NCBI RefSeq assembly: GCF_006965485.1
Contig: NZ_CP041360.1
Location: forward strand, 7,978,501-8,042,500
Length of the DNA stretch: 64,000 nucleotides
Source: Spirosoma sp. KCTC 42546
GTDB lineage: Bacteria; Bacteroidota; Bacteroidia; Cytophagales; Spirosomataceae
Direction: 5' to 3'
The notes under the pieces were generated by a model. That model had not been told where the DNA came from, did not search any database, and saw nothing but the letters and a program-made list of their open reading frames with translations. Shown piece after piece: positions 10,169 through 17,709 of the stretch (position 1 is its first letter; each line of letters starts with the position of its first letter). The position numbers and the translations under genes are program-made.

Positions 10169-10230
10169 TCGTTGTCAGTCAGAATTGGCCGCAAATATCC
10201 CCATTATCCTGTGGGGAAGCAAACGGCTTT

Positions 10231-10839
10231 TTAGCCAGTTTTCAGCCAGCCAGTTATACTTAGTCGTTCACGAGTGGCGGGCAGCACCTCGTGTTCGAGT
10301 CGTCCACTTTCAAAACACACCAGCCGTCCAGCGGTTGGGGCAATTGTCAGTTGTCGCTCGGAGTTGCTATCGGAATCCGGCAGGTAGAGCGCTAGTTGCC
10401 CCCCATCGGTTTCTTTCCAATCTATATTAAGGTAACAGATAACGGATAGTTTTCGGCGCGAATCGCTTCGAAACTGGTCTAGATGGCGTTTGTAAAACGT
10501 GCCAGCCGGGTAGCGAGCGTAGTGAAACTCGAACTCCCGTAAACCCAGATAACAAGTCTGATTGGCGTACTGAACAAACTCACCAATAAGTTGCAAAAAA
10601 GCAGTTTCGTCCGGAGTGGCTGTAGCTTCGTCGATCCATAAAATCTCATCGCCCCGAATTGCATTTTCAACTAGTATCTGCTGATTACCGATACCGGCCG
10701 CCCGAAACTGTCCAGCAATATGGCGCTCGTGTAGTCGATTAGCCAGTGCTTTGACTTCGCCCAAACTCAGGAAATCGTCTACGATTCCGTAACCGTGCGT
10801 AACTATGCCATCAATGATAGGTTCAAAAAGTGGATTCAT
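10231..10839 (-). CDS. 2-oxoglutarate/Fe(II) prolyl-hydroxylase-type oxygenase inside the nuo operon
   Basis: A 202-residue enzyme of the PHD/EGLN-like family, which hydroxylates proline in proteins using iron, oxygen and 2-oxoglutarate. Visible signatures match the family in order: IRGDEILWID (61-70), YPAGTFYKRHLDQF with iron ligands H119 and D121, the YLNIDWKETDGGQL block (136-149), then LEHEVLPATRERLSITGW with ligand H183 and the 2-oxoglutarate-binding arginine R192. There is no signal peptide, so it is cytosolic. Its ATG overlaps the nuoK stop (ATGA), which implies coupled translation with complex I genes. The substrate is unknown. Nearby NuoI has a proline-rich repeat tail; elongation factor Tu, the target of the Pseudomonas enzyme of this type, is another option. 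Confidence 0.85.
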   Translation of the reverse strand: MNPLFEPIIDGIVTHGYGIVDDFLSLGEVKALANRLHERHIAGQFRAAGIGNQQILVENAIRGDEILWIDEATATPDETAFLQLIGEFVQYANQTCYLGLREFEFHYARYPAGTFYKRHLDQFRSDSRRKLSVICYLNIDWKETDGGQLALYLPDSDSNSERQLTIAPTAGRLVCFESGRLEHEVLPATRERLSITGWLKTG

Positions 10840-11147
10840 TGTTTCAGTTCATTCAACTCATCCAACTGGGCCGTGCGGAAATGACGGTATACCTGTAAGA
10901 CAATGGCCAGAGCAACTGCTGACTCCGCTGCTGCTACGACCATAACGAATAAGGCTAGCATTTGCCCTTGTAAGCGGTCAGGGTCATATTGGCTAAATGC
11001 AACAAGATTAATATTTACGCCATTAAGCATTAGCTCAATACCCATAAGTACGACGATTACATGGCGTTTTACGAGCACAACCGCGAGCCCGATACTGAAC
11101 AAAGCCGCACCTACGATCAAAAATAAATGACTATCAACGGGTTCCAT
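10836..11147 (-). CDS. nuoK: NADH-quinone oxidoreductase subunit K
   Basis: Small membrane subunit of complex I. At 103 residues it has three hydrophobic helices and the two conserved membrane glutamates (GIELMLNGVNINLV and VVAAAESAVALAIV) that belong to the proton path. Its start overlaps the end of nuoJ by 14 bases and its stop overlaps the start of the oxygenase gene, so translation of all three is probably coupled. Length and motifs are typical. Confidence 0.96.
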   Translation of the reverse strand: MEPVDSHLFLIVGAALFSIGLAVVLVKRHVIVVLMGIELMLNGVNINLVAFSQYDPDRLQGQMLALFVMVVAAAESAVALAIVLQVYRHFRTAQLDELNELKQ

Positions 11148-11691
11148 TGCGAGCTAATTTTGCCAGTGGAGAAGCCAGGTAAGTAGCCCCCACGAGAGCA
11201 GCTAATAGTAGAATACCTGCCAGTTCAAACGGAACGACATATTCGGTCATAAGTTGCTTACCAATCGTGTTCACTGTGCTCTGCCAGCCAACGGGTTGAT
11301 TTAATAGAGCAAAATTTGCCCGAACCAGTAGCGTAAACAAAGCCACAAACAAGCTGCCTGCTACCAATACCGCTAGTACCCATCCTGACCAACTCCCAGA
11401 GCGATTCAACGATGCAATCCGGTTGGGTTGCTGGCTAGTTACATCCCCCGGCGGCTCAGGTTTGTGCGTGAGCATAACCCCAAAGATCACCAATACTAAC
11501 ACGCCCCCCACATAAATCATAATCTGGGCAATGGCCAGAAAATCAGCACTTGCTAATACGAACAATCCGGCTACACCAAGCAATGTTAGCAGCAAAAAAA
11601 AGGCTGCATAAAGCACATTACGAGTGAATAAAACTGCCAATGCCCCTACAATACTCAGACTAGCAAAGGCATAAAACGCAAGTTGGATCAC
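11134..11691 (-). CDS. nuoJ: NADH-quinone oxidoreductase subunit J
   Basis: Membrane subunit of complex I. The 185-residue protein has five predicted helices. The first three, with the conserved motif LAIAQIMIYVGGVLVLVIFGVM split over helix 3 (the pi-bulge helix), identify NuoJ; the C-terminal ELAGILLLAALVGATYLA is also characteristic. It lies 21 bases after the nuoI stop and overlaps nuoK. A hydrophilic loop near residues 77-100 separates helices 3 and 4. Confidence 0.95.
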   Translation of the reverse strand: MIQLAFYAFASLSIVGALAVLFTRNVLYAAFFLLLTLLGVAGLFVLASADFLAIAQIMIYVGGVLVLVIFGVMLTHKPEPPGDVTSQQPNRIASLNRSGSWSGWVLAVLVAGSLFVALFTLLVRANFALLNQPVGWQSTVNTIGKQLMTEYVVPFELAGILLLAALVGATYLASPLAKLARNGTR

Positions 11692-11712
11692 AAATTTGTC
11701 GATTTTGTTTAG

Positions 11713-13212
11713 TTACTCTGCCTGTTCACTGTCAGGCTTAGCCTTGGGTTTCATCGTTGGCCGAAAGGCCGGTTTCGACTTAGGCGGTTGTTCAACCATC
11801 GGAACGTCAACTATATCACCAGCACCTTCAGTTGTAGCCACAATGTTTTCTACGTTAGGCTCTACTGCGTCAGTTTTAGGCACCACCTTCGGTTTCATGG
11901 TTGGCCGAAAGGCCGCTGGTTTTGCCACTGGCGCATCCGATGGTGTCACGTTCAACGATTCATCTATTGGCTCCTCCACTGGCTTTACGGGCTTCATGGT
12001 TGGCCGGAAAGCAATTGGCTTGGGTTTTGAGACTTCGGAGACTACAGGAGGCTCTGGTTTCGGCTCTTCCTGCTTTGTTACTGTCGGCTTCATCGTTGGC
12101 CGAAAGGCCGGTTTCGGTTTGGGTGGCTCTGAGGTTGGCAAGGCCTCTGGCTGTTTTACCGGCGGTTTCATTGTCGGCCGAAAGCCTGCTGGCTTCACAC
12201 TTGGCTTGGGTGTTACTGGCTCCGCTTCTAATGGAGATTCAGCACTCGCGTTAGCCTCAGGTGTGGGTAGTTGAGGTGCTCCTCCAGCCGTACCAGGTTT
12301 CATCGTTGGCCGGAAAGCGGGCTTTGATACAACTGGCTTTTCGGGAGCTGTTTCCCCTGGTGACACATCGGCAGGCACGTCCGTAACCTTCGTTACAGGC
12401 TTTTGGGTCGGCTTAAACACTGGGCGTTTGGTAGTTTCTAGGCCACCCTGCGCAATTTGTTGCATTTCCTGGGGAGTAGCATCCGTCAATGGATGCTCAA
12501 TGGATGACCCTTCGGAGTTGGCTGGTTCTTTAGGCTCCGCTTTAGGAGCAGGTTTTGCAGTTGGACGAAATACAGGCCGGGCTGGACTGGCTTTAGGAAG
12601 TACCGGTTCATCTGGAACCTGAATTTGTGTTGCTTTTGCAGCTACCTGGGCCGCTTTGGCGGCTTCTTTCTCCACTAAGAACTGTTCGTACAAGGATCGT
12701 TTTTCGGTAGCCTGCTCTTCAGTCAGGTTCGAAAAGTTGTAGGTCAGTTTGCCTAGCTCAAATTCACTATAATCGAACTTTTTATCCATTGTCAGGCACT
12801 CAGTAGGACAAACTACCGTACAAAGGCCGCAGTAGCAGCACTTCGCCATGTCAATGTCAAACTTGGCAGCATATAAGCGTATAGGAGACCCATCGGATGC
12901 GCGCCCAACTTCTTCAGTGGCTTTTATGGCATCAATTGTTATACAGTCGACCGGGCAAACTTTCGCGCATTTATCGCAGACGATACAATCGTCGATTTCA
13001 TTGCGGAGCCGATAGCGCCCATTATCAGGAATAGGTAGTTGCTCATGCGGATACTGAAGTGTGACCAGCCCATTTTGCAGATCAAAATAGTTATCACTGG
13101 CAATGCCCTCTGGTGTTCGGCGATGGGTAGCATTACGGAGATGACGCAACGTTAAACTTAATCCCTTAAGCGTTGTTCGTATACCCGATTGTATGTCCTT
13201 AAAGTATGACAT
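11713..13212 (-). CDS. nuoI: NADH-quinone oxidoreductase subunit I with a long proline-rich repeat tail
   Basis: The first 190 or so residues are a NuoI ferredoxin-like subunit carrying two 4Fe-4S clusters that hand electrons toward quinone. Cluster motifs are C76-x2-C79-x2-C82-x3-C86-P and C125-x2-C128-x2-C131-x3-C135-P. The protein is 499 residues, far longer than the usual 150-220. From about residue 185 it becomes an Ala/Lys/Pro/Glu-rich tail with eight copies of a FRPTMKP-like heptad (F215, F266, F300, F344, F370, F402, F435, F483). The first two are divergent (FRPTAKP, FKPTQKP) and the last six are identical. The frame is intact and ends 21 bases before nuoJ, so this is not a frameshift fusion. 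The tail's function is unknown. Confidence 0.92.
   Translation of the reverse strand: MSYFKDIQSGIRTTLKGLSLTLRHLRNATHRRTPEGIASDNYFDLQNGLVTLQYPHEQLPIPDNGRYRLRNEIDDCIVCDKCAKVCPVDCITIDAIKATEEVGRASDGSPIRLYAAKFDIDMAKCCYCGLCTVVCPTECLTMDKKFDYSEFELGKLTYNFSNLTEEQATEKRSLYEQFLVEKEAAKAAQVAAKATQIQVPDEPVLPKASPARPVFRPTAKPAPKAEPKEPANSEGSSIEHPLTDATPQEMQQIAQGGLETTKRPVFKPTQKPVTKVTDVPADVSPGETAPEKPVVSKPAFRPTMKPGTAGGAPQLPTPEANASAESPLEAEPVTPKPSVKPAGFRPTMKPPVKQPEALPTSEPPKPKPAFRPTMKPTVTKQEEPKPEPPVVSEVSKPKPIAFRPTMKPVKPVEEPIDESLNVTPSDAPVAKPAAFRPTMKPKVVPKTDAVEPNVENIVATTEGAGDIVDVPMVEQPPKSKPAFRPTMKPKAKPDSEQAE
11746..12570 (-). repeat. Coding repeats: eight FRPTMKP-like heptads in the NuoI tail
   Basis: Eight cores of seven residues are spaced 26 to 51 residues apart by variable linkers rich in Pro, Glu, Lys, Thr and Val. 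The DNA cores are also similar (variants of GGTTTCATSGTTGGCCGAAA on the plus strand), so they likely arose by duplication, while the linkers have drifted or expanded. Confidence 0.9.
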
Positions 13213-13231
13213 GTAGGAATGGTGAACGAGC

Positions 13232-13302
13232 GAATGATAGAATGACCGAGCCGCCGGTGCGGTGAATAGTTAATGTGAACGTATTCACTCATTCTATCAT
13301 TC
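13232..13302 (-). terminator. Inverted repeat between the E1 gene and nuoI
   Basis: A perfect 14-bp inverted repeat (GAATGATAGAATGA at 13232-13245, TCATTCTATCATTC at 13289-13302) encloses a second possible hairpin (GTGAATA / TATTCAC) and a GC-rich centre. It lies directly after the E1 stop codon and before nuoI. There is no clear T run, so it may be an attenuator, an RNA-processing site or a mobile-repeat relic, not a simple terminator. Confidence 0.45.
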
Positions 13303-13306
13303 AAAA

Positions 13307-15712
13307 TTAAATTGGGGGAAACCGATCTGGCTCGGCTTCGCTCATCAGTGCATATACGGTTTCAATTACATCATCCACGTTTGGTTTCGAGAAATAATCC
13401 CCATCGGAGCCGTAAGGTGGTCGATGCGGTTTTGCCGATAAAGTACGCGGTGCCGAATCTAGGTAACGATACGCATTTTGGCACTCTACAACCTGCTGCA
13501 TCATATAAGCCGATGCGCCACCAGGAACATCTTCATCAGCAAAAAGTACACGACTCGTTTTTTTAATAGAATCAATGATGCTGTGGTGAACATCAAATGG
13601 TAGCAACGTCTGTACATCAATGACTTCAACACCGATACCCATCTGTGCCAATTGACCCGCAGCTTCCATCACAATCCGGCACATCGACCCATAGGTAACT
13701 ACCGTTACATCAGAACCGGGGCGCAGTATATCAGGAACACCTAGAGGTACGCAAAAGTCGTTTAAGTTATTGGGCAACAGTTCTTTCAGACGATAGCCAT
13801 TCAAGGATTCAATCAGTAAAGCCGGGTCATCGCCTTTAATGAGTGTATTGTAAAAACCGGCGGCCTGAACCATATTTCGCGGAACGAGTATGTGTAAACC
13901 ACGCAGGCTACTCAGCATGGTACCCATAGGCGAACCCGAATGCCAGATGCCTTCCAGTCGGTGGCCACGTGTACGTATAATAAGCGGTGCCTTCTGCCCC
14001 CCTTTTGTTCGATATAGCAACGTTGCCAAATCATCGGTCAGCGTTGCTAATGTGTAATACACATAATCGAAATATTGAATCTCGACTATAGGCCGCAGGC
14101 CTCGCATAGACATCCCAATACCCTGCCCAATAATAGTTGTTTCACGAATGCCGGTATCGGTAATACGTATTTCACCAAATTTTTCCTGCAAGCCCGCAAA
14201 ACCCTGATTAACGTCACCAATTTTTCCTACATCTTCGCCCAATGCCACTACGCGCGGGTCGCGGGTAAACAAGCTATCAAAATACCGTTGTAGAATCAGA
14301 TAACCATCCAGAGCCGGACTATCGTCTGAAAACGTAGGCGATACGGCCTCCACCCGCATGGGTGAATCGGGCGACTCACTATATAAATGCGAACTAAACC
14401 GGTCATTATTTTCAGCATTCGTACGCTCGAGCCAGGCCTTTAAGCGTTGGCGGGCTGGACCAGCATCGGTTCGTATCAGGCGAAGTGCTTTCCGTATGGC
14501 AGCTACTGAATCCCTGCGGATGGGCGTAACCGTTTTTCGGAGCTCCTCCCGAATCGCCATCAATTCGGCTGATTTGGGATTATGTCGGGCGGCTTGTTGA
14601 AGTAAATCAAGCGATTCCTCAAAATCAACTTTCATCGAAGCCTGATACGCACTCCAGGCCTCAATACGCGCTTGCTTGGCTGATTTTTTGGCGTCAGTTT
14701 CAATCGCTTCCAGTTCGTCATCGGAAGCGTATCCGTTTTCCAGAATCCACTGGCGGAACATCCGGTTGCAGTCATGTTCCGTCTCCCAATCCAGGCGGTC
14801 TTTCGACTTATACCGCTCATGAGAACCCGACGATGAATGGCCTTGGGGCTGGGTCAGTTCCTGCACATGAACCAGCACTGGCACATGTTCTTCACGGCAG
14901 ATATGGGCAGCTTGTTGATAGGTTTCAAACAACCCAACGTAATCCCAGCCTTTTACGGTAAAAATCTCAATGCCTTTATCATTGCCATCTCGCTGAAAAC
15001 CTGCCAATGCTTTTGAGATACTTCCTTTAACCGTCTGATATTCAACAGGCACTGAAATGCCATATCCATCGTCCCAAACCGACATAAGTAACGGCACCTG
15101 CAACACACCGGCTGCGTTCATAGTCTCCCAGAACATACCCTGCGAAGTAGATGCATCGCCAATGGTCGCAAAAACGATTTCATTTCCGTTATGCGAAAAA
15201 TTTGTCAGATCGGCTAAATCAGGATTATTTCGAAACAGTTTAGACGCATAAGCCAATCCCAGCGAACGAGGGATTTGCCCCGCTGTGGGCGCAATATCGC
15301 AGACAGAGTTGTAGAGTTCAGTTTGATTCCGCCATAGCCCTTGTTCATCGAGCCAGCGAGTAGCAAAGTGGCCATTCATAGACCGACCGGCGGTATTAGG
15401 TTCTGCCTCCAGATCGGTATGCGCATAGAGCTGGGCAAAAAACTCCGTCCAGCGCAGCTCGCCTAAAGCAGCCACAAAGGTCTGGTCTCGGTAATAGCCA
15501 GAGCGAAAATCCCCACGATTAAATGCACGAGCAGCCGCCAGTTGAGCGAGTTCTTTGCCATCGCCAAAAATGCCGAATTTAGCGCGGCCTCCCATTACAT
15601 CACGTCTCCCCAACAAACTAACCTGACGACTTTCATACGCCAACCGATAGTCCGATAGGATTTTTTCACGACTTAAAATATCAGTCGAGCGGAGTTGTTC
15701 GTTTGCTATCAC
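13307..15712 (-). CDS. Fused alpha/beta E1 component of a 2-oxoacid dehydrogenase (branched-chain or pyruvate type)
   Basis: Thiamine-diphosphate-dependent decarboxylase that feeds acyl groups to an E2 lipoyl enzyme. Residues 1-460 form the alpha half, with the cofactor motif starting GDASTSQGMFWE near 185 and ending in DDGYG near 214-218. From about 470 to 801 follows the beta half (VALGEDVGKIGDVNQGF, RPIVEIQYFDYVYY, PRNMVQAAGFY). Alpha and beta are usually separate genes; the fused form is common in Bacteroidetes. No E2 or E3 gene lies nearby. The substrate cannot be decided: the family includes 2-oxoisovalerate and pyruvate dehydrogenases. It precedes the nuo genes on the same strand, about 94 bases away, with an inverted repeat between. 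Confidence 0.87.
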   Translation of the reverse strand: MIANEQLRSTDILSREKILSDYRLAYESRQVSLLGRRDVMGGRAKFGIFGDGKELAQLAAARAFNRGDFRSGYYRDQTFVAALGELRWTEFFAQLYAHTDLEAEPNTAGRSMNGHFATRWLDEQGLWRNQTELYNSVCDIAPTAGQIPRSLGLAYASKLFRNNPDLADLTNFSHNGNEIVFATIGDASTSQGMFWETMNAAGVLQVPLLMSVWDDGYGISVPVEYQTVKGSISKALAGFQRDGNDKGIEIFTVKGWDYVGLFETYQQAAHICREEHVPVLVHVQELTQPQGHSSSGSHERYKSKDRLDWETEHDCNRMFRQWILENGYASDDELEAIETDAKKSAKQARIEAWSAYQASMKVDFEESLDLLQQAARHNPKSAELMAIREELRKTVTPIRRDSVAAIRKALRLIRTDAGPARQRLKAWLERTNAENNDRFSSHLYSESPDSPMRVEAVSPTFSDDSPALDGYLILQRYFDSLFTRDPRVVALGEDVGKIGDVNQGFAGLQEKFGEIRITDTGIRETTIIGQGIGMSMRGLRPIVEIQYFDYVYYTLATLTDDLATLLYRTKGGQKAPLIIRTRGHRLEGIWHSGSPMGTMLSSLRGLHILVPRNMVQAAGFYNTLIKGDDPALLIESLNGYRLKELLPNNLNDFCVPLGVPDILRPGSDVTVVTYGSMCRIVMEAAGQLAQMGIGVEVIDVQTLLPFDVHHSIIDSIKKTSRVLFADEDVPGGASAYMMQQVVECQNAYRYLDSAPRTLSAKPHRPPYGSDGDYFSKPNVDDVIETVYALMSEAEPDRFPPI

Positions 15713-15955
15713 AACAGAGCTACGGATTGAAATCGTCTAACAATCAATTTATCGATGAAGTGGCTGGCACCGTATACATCGATCACCAAGCGAAAGTAAA
15801 AGTAAGATAAAACAAGTCAGCTTTCAAAAAAACGATTTTTTCAGTTTCTTTGTTAACCGAACAACAACCTGCAAGAATTGGCAAAGTGTTTGCTATGATT
15901 GAGGTTTGTAAGGGTTAAGCATCTTAACAACCAAATCATAATTCCGTTTAGTCCA

Positions 15956-16411
15956 ATGAAAAAGATTTTTTCACTTTTCGTAGCTTTATTTGTGTTGGTC
16001 GCAGTTAGCTACGCCCAAAAAGGAGTTCTGAAATTTGCGAAAGAAACGCACGATTTCGGCAAAGTTGAGCAGGGAAAACCAGTAACGTACGTATTTGAGT
16101 TCAAGAATACAGGTACCGATCCGGTTGTTATCAATGATGCACAGGCCTCCTGCGGCTGCACGAAGCCAAGTTGGACTCGCGAACCAGTTATGCCAGGCAA
16201 AACGGGTACTGTTTCGGCTACCTTTAATGCTGCTGCTGCCGGCCCATTCAACAAGTCGGTTACGGTAACGAGCAATGCAGAAGCTGGTCAAACAGTTCTG
16301 TACCTGAAAGGTGAAGTAGTATCAGCAGCCGCTGCCGCAGAAACTGCCGCTGCTCCTGCTGCCGCTCCTGCTGCTAAAGACAAGAAAAAAGGTACAAAAA
16401 CTTCACGCTAA
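15956..16411 (+). CDS. Secreted DUF1573 family protein
   Basis: A 151-residue exported protein. A clear signal peptide (MKKIFSLFVALFVLVAVSYA) ends near residue 20, and the DUF1573 immunoglobulin-like domain follows (THDFGKVEQGKPVTYVFEF, then the conserved SCGCTKP with C66 and C68, and GTVSATFNAA). The C-terminus is an alanine-rich run ending in lysines. DUF1573 proteins are abundant in Bacteroidetes, and their molecular role is not established. The ATG at 15956 is chosen because it begins the signal peptide; the frame is open to 15899. A strong terminator follows, so it is probably a single-gene unit. Confidence 0.87.
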   Translation: MKKIFSLFVALFVLVAVSYAQKGVLKFAKETHDFGKVEQGKPVTYVFEFKNTGTDPVVINDAQASCGCTKPSWTREPVMPGKTGTVSATFNAAAAGPFNKSVTVTSNAEAGQTVLYLKGEVVSAAAAAETAAAPAAAPAAKDKKKGTKTSR

Positions 16412-16440
16412 TCTACTGAAGGGTTAATAGTGTGGTTAAG

Positions 16441-16475
16441 AAAGGCATCTGGTAGTTTACCGGATGCCTTTTTTT
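16441..16475 (+). terminator. Strong Rho-independent terminator after the DUF1573 gene
   Basis: A 12-bp stem (AAAGGCATCTGG at 16441-16452 with CCGGATGCCTTT at 16460-16471, one G-T pair) with a 7-base loop, ending in a run of T to 16475. It is 30 bases after the stop codon. Confidence 0.88.
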
Positions 16476-16718
16476 ATGCTCTATCATCTATTATCAGGCC
16501 TTGTAACCGACTGGCTAAGCCAGCATCCGTTCTTCCTATATCAGTTTTTTAAGCACTGATTTTCAGCTACATTTAGGATGTCTTCTGAACAAAAACCGTT
16601 TATGACACCGCCCCAACGCCAGTAATGCTGGCCATTTTTTGTCCCCTGCCCGTATCAGTTCTTAACCATCTAGTTCACTAGTAGTCGTTTGATAGAACGG
16701 CTCATCTCCATTTACACT
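16476..16718. other. Intergenic stretch without a gene
   Basis: Together with the terminator just upstream, this gives about 307 bases between two plus-strand genes. It probably holds the promoter of the prohibitin-like gene. The only structure I see is a small palindrome, CTGGCTAAGCCAG (16511-16523). No tRNA or small ORF is supported. Confidence 0.5.
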
Positions 16719-17624
16719 ATGTTTTTTATTGTTCTTGGCACTCTAGCGTTAATCGCTGGGTTTGCTATAAATACCCCTGCGCTGACTTTTTCGCGCTTTT
16801 CACGGCCAGCTAAAGTGGCTGGTATTATTTTAATTATATTGGGATCCCTCACGGCCAGCGTCCGACAAATTGATGCTGGACAGGTTGGAATTATTTCGTT
16901 GTTCGGTAATGTCAGCGACCGTACGTTAAACTCTGGATTGAACTTCGTTAATCCACTGGCCAGTGTAACCGAATTTAATTTGCAAACGCAAAATTACACG
17001 ATGTCGGCAGCCCACGATGAGGGTCAGAAGCAAGGAGACGATGCGATTCGGGTACTCACTGCCGATGGGCTGGAAGTTGTAATCGACCTAACTGTGCTAT
17101 ATCGAGTGGTTGCGGCCGATGCTCCCAGGATCTACCGGGAAATTGGGGAAGATTATACGGACAAAGTTGTTCGCCCAATTACCCGTACGCGTATCCGGGA
17201 CAACGCGGTTTACTATGATGCTGTGGCTCTTTACTCGACTCGTCGTGATGAGTTCCAAACTCGAATCTATAAAACTATCGAAGCCGACTTCCAGAAACGA
17301 GGTCTTCTGCTGGAACAATTGCTGATTCGTAACATCGACCTGCCCGCTTCGGTTAAAAAGTCCATTGAATCAAAAATTAACGCTGAGCAGGATGCCCAAA
17401 AAATGCAGTTTGTTCTGCAAAAAGAACGGCAGGAAGCAGAACGGAAACGAGTTGAAGCACAGGGCATTGCAGATTATCAAAAGATCATCTCCACTGGTCT
17501 GAGCGATAAACAACTACAGTACGAACAAATCAAAGCTCAACGTGAACTGGCCGCATCGCCAAACGCTAAGATCGTGATTATGGGCGCACGTGGGAATGTA
17601 CCTTTGATTTTGAACGATAACTAA
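16719..17624 (+). CDS. Prohibitin/SPFH (HflC-like) membrane protein
   Basis: A 301-residue protein with two N-terminal hydrophobic segments (about residues 1-17 and 32-47) followed by an SPFH/band-7 domain (QIDAGQVGIISLFGNV, TADGLEVVIDLTVLYRV) and a Lys/Glu/Gln-rich coiled coil (KSIESKINAEQDAQKMQ onward). SPFH proteins form membrane-attached oligomers that organise microdomains and modulate FtsH-type proteases. The frame is open from a TTG at 16689, but the ATG at 16719 gives a cleaner membrane anchor. No hflK partner is adjacent, so it is more prohibitin-like than a classical HflKC pair. Confidence 0.87.
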   Translation: MFFIVLGTLALIAGFAINTPALTFSRFSRPAKVAGIILIILGSLTASVRQIDAGQVGIISLFGNVSDRTLNSGLNFVNPLASVTEFNLQTQNYTMSAAHDEGQKQGDDAIRVLTADGLEVVIDLTVLYRVVAADAPRIYREIGEDYTDKVVRPITRTRIRDNAVYYDAVALYSTRRDEFQTRIYKTIEADFQKRGLLLEQLLIRNIDLPASVKKSIESKINAEQDAQKMQFVLQKERQEAERKRVEAQGIADYQKIISTGLSDKQLQYEQIKAQRELAASPNAKIVIMGARGNVPLILNDN

Positions 17625-17648
17625 CAGACCGTTTGAGTGAGCTATAGT

Positions 17649-17694
17649 AAGAAACCCATCTCTCAAGTTTAAGCGCTTGACAGATGGGTTTCTT
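17649..17694. terminator. Bidirectional terminator between convergent genes
   Basis: A 13-bp perfect inverted repeat (AAGAAACCCATCT at 17649-17661, AGATGGGTTTCTT at 17682-17694) with an inner TCAAG/CTTGA pairing. It lies between the stops of the prohibitin-like gene (plus) and the esterase gene (minus). Confidence 0.78.
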
Positions 17695-17709
17695 ATTGAA
17701 TTGATACTC

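Noticed and set aside
11696..12274. A 192-codon plus-strand ORF with repeated GFIVGRKA motifs.
   Set aside because: It is the antisense shadow of the FRPTMKP repeats in NuoI; the minus-strand frame has the iron-sulfur motifs and the operon context.
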